Source: Jaapia argillacea MUCL 33604 | Lineage: Eukaryota; Basidiomycota; Agaricomycetes; Jaapiales; Jaapiaceae | Assembly: GCA_000697665.1 (NCBI GenBank) | Contig: KL197717.1 | Location: 290,761 to 354,760, forward strand | DNA length: 64,000 bases | Reading direction: 5' to 3' | Shown: one piece after another, positions 60,336 to 64,000 of the stretch | How positions within the stretch are numbered: the first letter of the stretch is position 1 | Layout of the letters: each line of letters starts with the position of its first letter | Program-made: the position numbers and the translations under genes | The notes under the pieces: model-generated | Told to the model about the DNA's origin: nothing | Seen by the model: the letters and a program-made list of their open reading frames with translations, nothing else | Database searches by the model: none

Positions 60336-63300
60336 CTACACAGTGGCAGGAGGAGGGAGTTGCTTCATCCGTTTCCAAAAGGAAAACCAATGCCGTTTCT
60401 TCTGGTCGGAGGCATCAGCAGACGTTGACAGCATCGACTTCCAAGTTTGTGGTATATCCCATCGGACAAAGCTCAGCCATGTGTTCTTCCCATTGCCATC
60501 CCAATTCGTGAGAATGAACCAGGTCAAAAGTGCCAAGATAGTGGCCCACGCCAAACCCAACAGCAGCCGTAACACATAGTTTGTCGAATGGAAGGTCACG
60601 TCGAGCTCGAAGGTAGCAAAGGAGAAGGCCAAGACGAAGAGCGTCATACTGGCATACGTTATCAGTCGGGGGGATCAAGATGGAGGAGGATCATGACTTA
60701 CGCCCACATCAAGAGTGCGTAGGGTAACGAGTACATGATGGACAACGTCTCCAGGCCACGATTGCCGTCGAGCTTACTCATCAGATATTGCTCCTGTACA
60801 CAGACATAAGTGATTTGTCAATGGTCAACACCGTTCTCACGTACACCAACAGCTGCATCTTCACGTGAGATGAAACGATGCTTCCGAACAAGCAACAACC
60901 CGAGGATAATACTTCCTATACTCGCAATCGTAGAGAAGTAGCTTGCCATTTGTGCTGGTGATCGATAGGCACCATCTCGGTCTACGCTTTGTATGGCAAG
61001 GAAGGAGACGTTGATGATCAACACAATGGTCGACTGTCAAGAAAGCCTCGGAATCAGCATCGGGGAGATAATAAAGTTCGACTTGGCGCACCATAATCAG
61101 AAGTTTCTCCCATTCCGCTTGTAACTGCGACATGAGCTCTTTCCATGGCTGGTATCTCATAATGTGGTCAACCCACATCTTCTCCAAAGACTTGAGGTGG
61201 ACGTCCGGCATAAAAAAGGAGAGGGCCGACAACATTTTCAAGAGGCGTGAACGTGGCGGATGGATGTTTCTCCCGTAGATACTCTGATTGCTAGCCAGGC
61301 GGGCTCCGTGCTGTCCGAAGTTATGAAGGAAACGAGAATGCCCTGGAAAGTATCAAATCAGGGGATGTTAGAGTCCGAAAGTCAAATTTGCCAACTCTTA
61401 CCGTATAACGAGAAGAGTCTCCCTAAACGAAAGAATCCCAATGTCAGAAGTGTCAACTTTATGCGATCTGTGCTCGATAGATACGTACCGACAACGCAAG
61501 CAGATGCACCATTCGCTCGACCGATGGCTTGATTTCAGAAGGATGGACATCAAGGTCGGACCTACGAGACGGGGAGCAGTACACACTTCTGATATTCCCA
61601 ACGAGACTCAGTAAATCTTGACATTCTTGTGGGCTGTATGGAGAGAGCGACAGATCGGACGTCATTGCATCTGCGTGCAGCATTATCAGTCCACACAATT
61701 TAGGAATGACTTTGACAAGGATGAAAACAAGCGCTGACCGACACTGGAATGCATCAGTATGCCAATTAATTCATTCAGGGTATCTTCCGAAACATCGCGG
61801 TGGTTGGGAAACATTTCACAGTGCGCCCTTCATGGATGGCCCGGTCAATACATTGGGAGAAATCTAGCAACAGGTCTAGCATGATCCCAACAACGAGGGG
61901 GCAGTTTGACATACCTGAGGCGAAAACACCTACCAGTAGCGAGCCTCCATTTCGATTTCTACAGGAAATATGGCTCGTCAGCACAACCAAGCAACCGATC
62001 GCCCGCGGCAAGAGGACGCACTGAGATGAGTCACAGATGTCTCTCCCTCAAACTCAGCTAGCATGTCTTCAGCGTCATAAGGTTCCAACCACAAAAGTGT
62101 TCGTGCTTCATTATCCGCTAGATAGTATCCGCAAGTGAGTTCGCCCTGCTCATTCCGGAGAACTTCCACTACGAGCTCGAGGTTCGTGAGGTGTTCTCCA
62201 ACGCTTTCTATGGTTTCTCGGAACTGGTCGGCAAAGGAAGTGACGAGTTCAAGCATTTCCGGGTCGTAGAGGTAAGCCTCGGTAAAGATGTTCTATGGTG
62301 ACAATATATAACTAGGCAGGTACCGAGAAAGTGAAGTATCGAACCTGTGATGCATTGTAGAAATATAGGGCACCTTCAGGATGGGCGCAAGCAACCCAGT
62401 CATCCGGCAGAGGTTCCCTTAGACATCATCTCAATCAATTGGACATACCGACGTTCGACACAACTTACCAGTCAAACTTTCTTGTCATGGGTTCGATTTC
62501 GAACCTCTCCTTCCGTCTTTTTCTGAAAGGGATCCATTCAGCTCATTACTCGTGTATGACAGCCACGGAGATGGTACTTACAAAACAACTCCTCTCTCGT
62601 ATCTGTTGACATCAACAGGGTTGATCGGGATAGCTACTACATGTGTGCCGGTGGATGTGGAAGACCCAGTGCGAGTACGGATAGAGCCATGTTGTGGAAG
62701 CTCAATGGATAAGTCCTCAGTTGGGGATTCTACCTGCGTGGACACCGGTGATTCCGAACGCCGTTGCCGGGACGGTGTAGGGGAGGGTGAACGCGATCGC
62801 AACGTGAGATTGGAGACACGGGTGACAAGATACGGAGACCGGGAAGATGCTCGTGAGGAGGGACGCGAACCGCCCGGGGTTGGCGTCAGACGATATCTGG
62901 ATCCCCCGGGAAGAGTTTGAGGGGGTATCCCGTAAATTGTGTGAGAAGGGGCGCCAGCGGTGCTGTGTTCGGGGGTAGGTGGAGAGATTACAATTGATGG
63001 TGGTTGTGAACTTGCACATATCGTTACAATGTCGTCGCAGCTTGGGGGTCCAGACGATGGACCTGGTAATGATTCAACGCTTTTCGTTTCATCACTGCGC
63101 ATATGCGGCCCAAGAATTCGTTTTCTCCATCCTCGTAGATGTCGAAGGATAGTGGACCAAAGTCGGAGTATCAACGAAAGCAGAGAACGCCCATGAGGGC
63201 CCTTAGTCGACTGTAGGTAGTTGCGCAGAATCTTCAAGACAGCGACAAGAACAGATGTCATCGCAAGTGGAGGTGTCGAGCGAAGGATGTGCCAAAGTCC

Positions 63301-63399
63301 GCATGAGAGACCGGAGAGAAGCAAGGCGCTGTGATGTTTGCGTTATGTGTACATCGACCTGGAGGGTAACGGCACCGTACTTCTCTAGTCACCCACGTT
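60133..63399. repeat. Duplicated block containing member D (inverted relative to 30199-33605)
   Basis: Reverse-complement match to 30199-33605 through 3' flank, exons, introns and promoter-proximal region. It ends near 63399 at ctagtcacccacgt. Confidence 0.8.
60336..63261 (-). CDS. WW-like/four-helix membrane protein family, member D
   Basis: Closest relative of member B, with the same exon plan. It starts MTSVLVAVLKILRNYLQSTK at 63261. The Ser/Pro/Arg-rich part is a little shorter than in B (the PGRGGRDS stretch and a segment before DVNRYERGVVL are missing). The WW-like module and acidic region with CGYYLADNEARTLLWLEPY are present, as are DAMTSDLSLSPYSPQE, LKSLEKMWVDHIMRYQPWKE, SVDRDGAYRSPAQMASYFST and the terminal hydrophobic segments (RLLLGLAWATILALLTWFIL), ending KQLPPPATV. 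It has a consensus GTAAGA donor where B has GTCCGT and A has GCAAGA. No inactivating change was seen, so it is probably functional. Function unknown. Confidence 0.72.
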
Positions 63400-63470
63400 T
63401 CCGTAAGGAGCAACCTCTGTTGGGCGCTTTGGTGTTCAGCGATCAGCGCTCAGCCGTTGCAGTGCAGAGT

Positions 63471-63567
63471 CTTGTCTTTGGGTCAGCGGGCCAGAGATGA
63501 TGGTGGTGCGCTCGTTGTGCCAGTGGTTCAGAGGGGAGTGACCGTGAATGTGACATGTGACATGATG
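63471..63567. repeat. Direct repeat flanking member D, right
   Basis: Partner of 59716-59817; see that entry. It lies 70 bp outside the end of the B/D duplicated block. Confidence 0.75.
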
Positions 63568-63862
63568 GCGACTAGTACCCGAGGCGAAGTTCTCTGCGTT
63601 CATCTGCCCTCCAAGATGATTGCATGCAAGATTCCTTGCCCGGCGCAGCATCTGTACCACTTGGGGTCAAGATTCTTGGGTCAGAGAGATAACCGTTCGC
63701 CATCACGTTTTATCGTCCGGGCATGCTGTATTAATAGGCAGACCTCCGAGTCAGACCTGCAAGGAAACTCGCTCGATGTGGCCTACACGTCGTTCAACCT
63801 CTGATTTAGCCTGGCGATCTGAGATCTTTTGGGCTGCATGCTATCCCTTCGCCCTGAATAGT

Positions 63863-64000
63863 ATGTCCCCGAGCCCACAGCGGTTTCCCTTGAGGAAGGT
63901 TGTCTTGTTGTCTCTCAAGACCTTCACCGCCAAGAAACGCTCCCAATTACAAAGCCTCTCAAGTAAGTACGACAAACTTTACGTCGTGGTGATTTTGCCG
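63863..64000 (+). CDS. Possible first exon of a gene running off the right edge
   Basis: ATG at 63863 opens a basic frame (MSPSPQRFPLRKVVLLSLKT) that reaches a good GTAAGT donor at about 63963. Nothing after the donor can be judged. The basic, hydroxylated N-terminus would fit a mitochondrial presequence, but with ~33 residues this is only a possibility. Confidence 0.3.
   Translation, partial: MSPSPQRFPLRKVVLLSLKTFTAKKRSQLQSLSSKYDKLYVVVILP

Noticed and set aside
59716-63567. Interpreting the flanking repeats as LTRs of a retrotransposon
   Set aside because: The enclosed sequence encodes no gag, reverse transcriptase or integrase, and the repeats are only ~100 bp; kept as direct repeats of unknown origin.
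1-64000. CRISPR arrays, bacterial operons, rRNA genes
   Set aside because: None seen; the sequence is eukaryotic nuclear DNA.

Overview
The window is nuclear DNA of a filamentous basidiomycete, most probably an Agaricomycete. The reasons are genes on both strands broken by many 50-70 nt GT-AG introns, no operons, eukaryotic housekeeping genes (26S proteasome RPN3, coatomer alpha, RPB11, ribosomal protein L28/uL15), a tRNA with an intron just 3' of the anticodon, and families typical of mushrooms (F-box proteins, luciferase-domain protein, HGDL-type protein kinase, WW-like multi-exon membrane proteins). An assembly gap of 966 N lies at 28209-29174.

Layout. 0.6-8.7 kb: a divergent pair (small unknown gene on minus, tRNA-dihydrouridine synthase on plus) is present twice and flanks a protein-kinase gene. 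In the left copy the small gene is intact and the synthase is deleted and broken; in the right copy the synthase is intact and the small gene is broken. 9-17.1 kb: two tandem CSC1/OSCA-type (DUF221) membrane channel genes on minus, both with a start codon split by an intron. 17.96 kb: tRNA-Cys. 18.5-20.3 kb: RPN3. 21.1-23.5 kb: Dal5-like MFS transporter. 25.2-39.0 kb: accessory region with three members (A, B, C) of a WW-like/four-helix membrane-protein family, the gap, and long stretches without recognisable genes. 39.3-45.0 kb: an Afi1/SPA (DENN-like) polarity protein and an XPG/Rad2-superfamily nuclease, both minus. 45.3-49.7 kb: coatomer alpha. 49.9-52.1 kb: a small unknown helical protein and a luciferase-domain protein. 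53.3-55.3 kb: divergent RPL28 and RPB11. 56.1-59.5 kb: two tandem F-box genes. 60.3-63.3 kb: member D of the WW-like family, an inverted near-copy of member B, bordered by ~100 bp direct repeats. A possible first exon of another gene starts near the right edge.

The housekeeping genes are single and intact. Change has happened through local duplication: a divergent gene pair, the channel genes, the F-box genes and the WW-like family are all duplicated within 64 kb. Where exon sums are given (for example 901 aa kinase, 390 aa synthase, 912 aa channel, 503 aa RPN3, 744 aa family member B), I chose splice sites by hand and checked that the summed length is divisible by three; other boundaries are approximate. 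All function calls come from reading translated sequence, without database searches.
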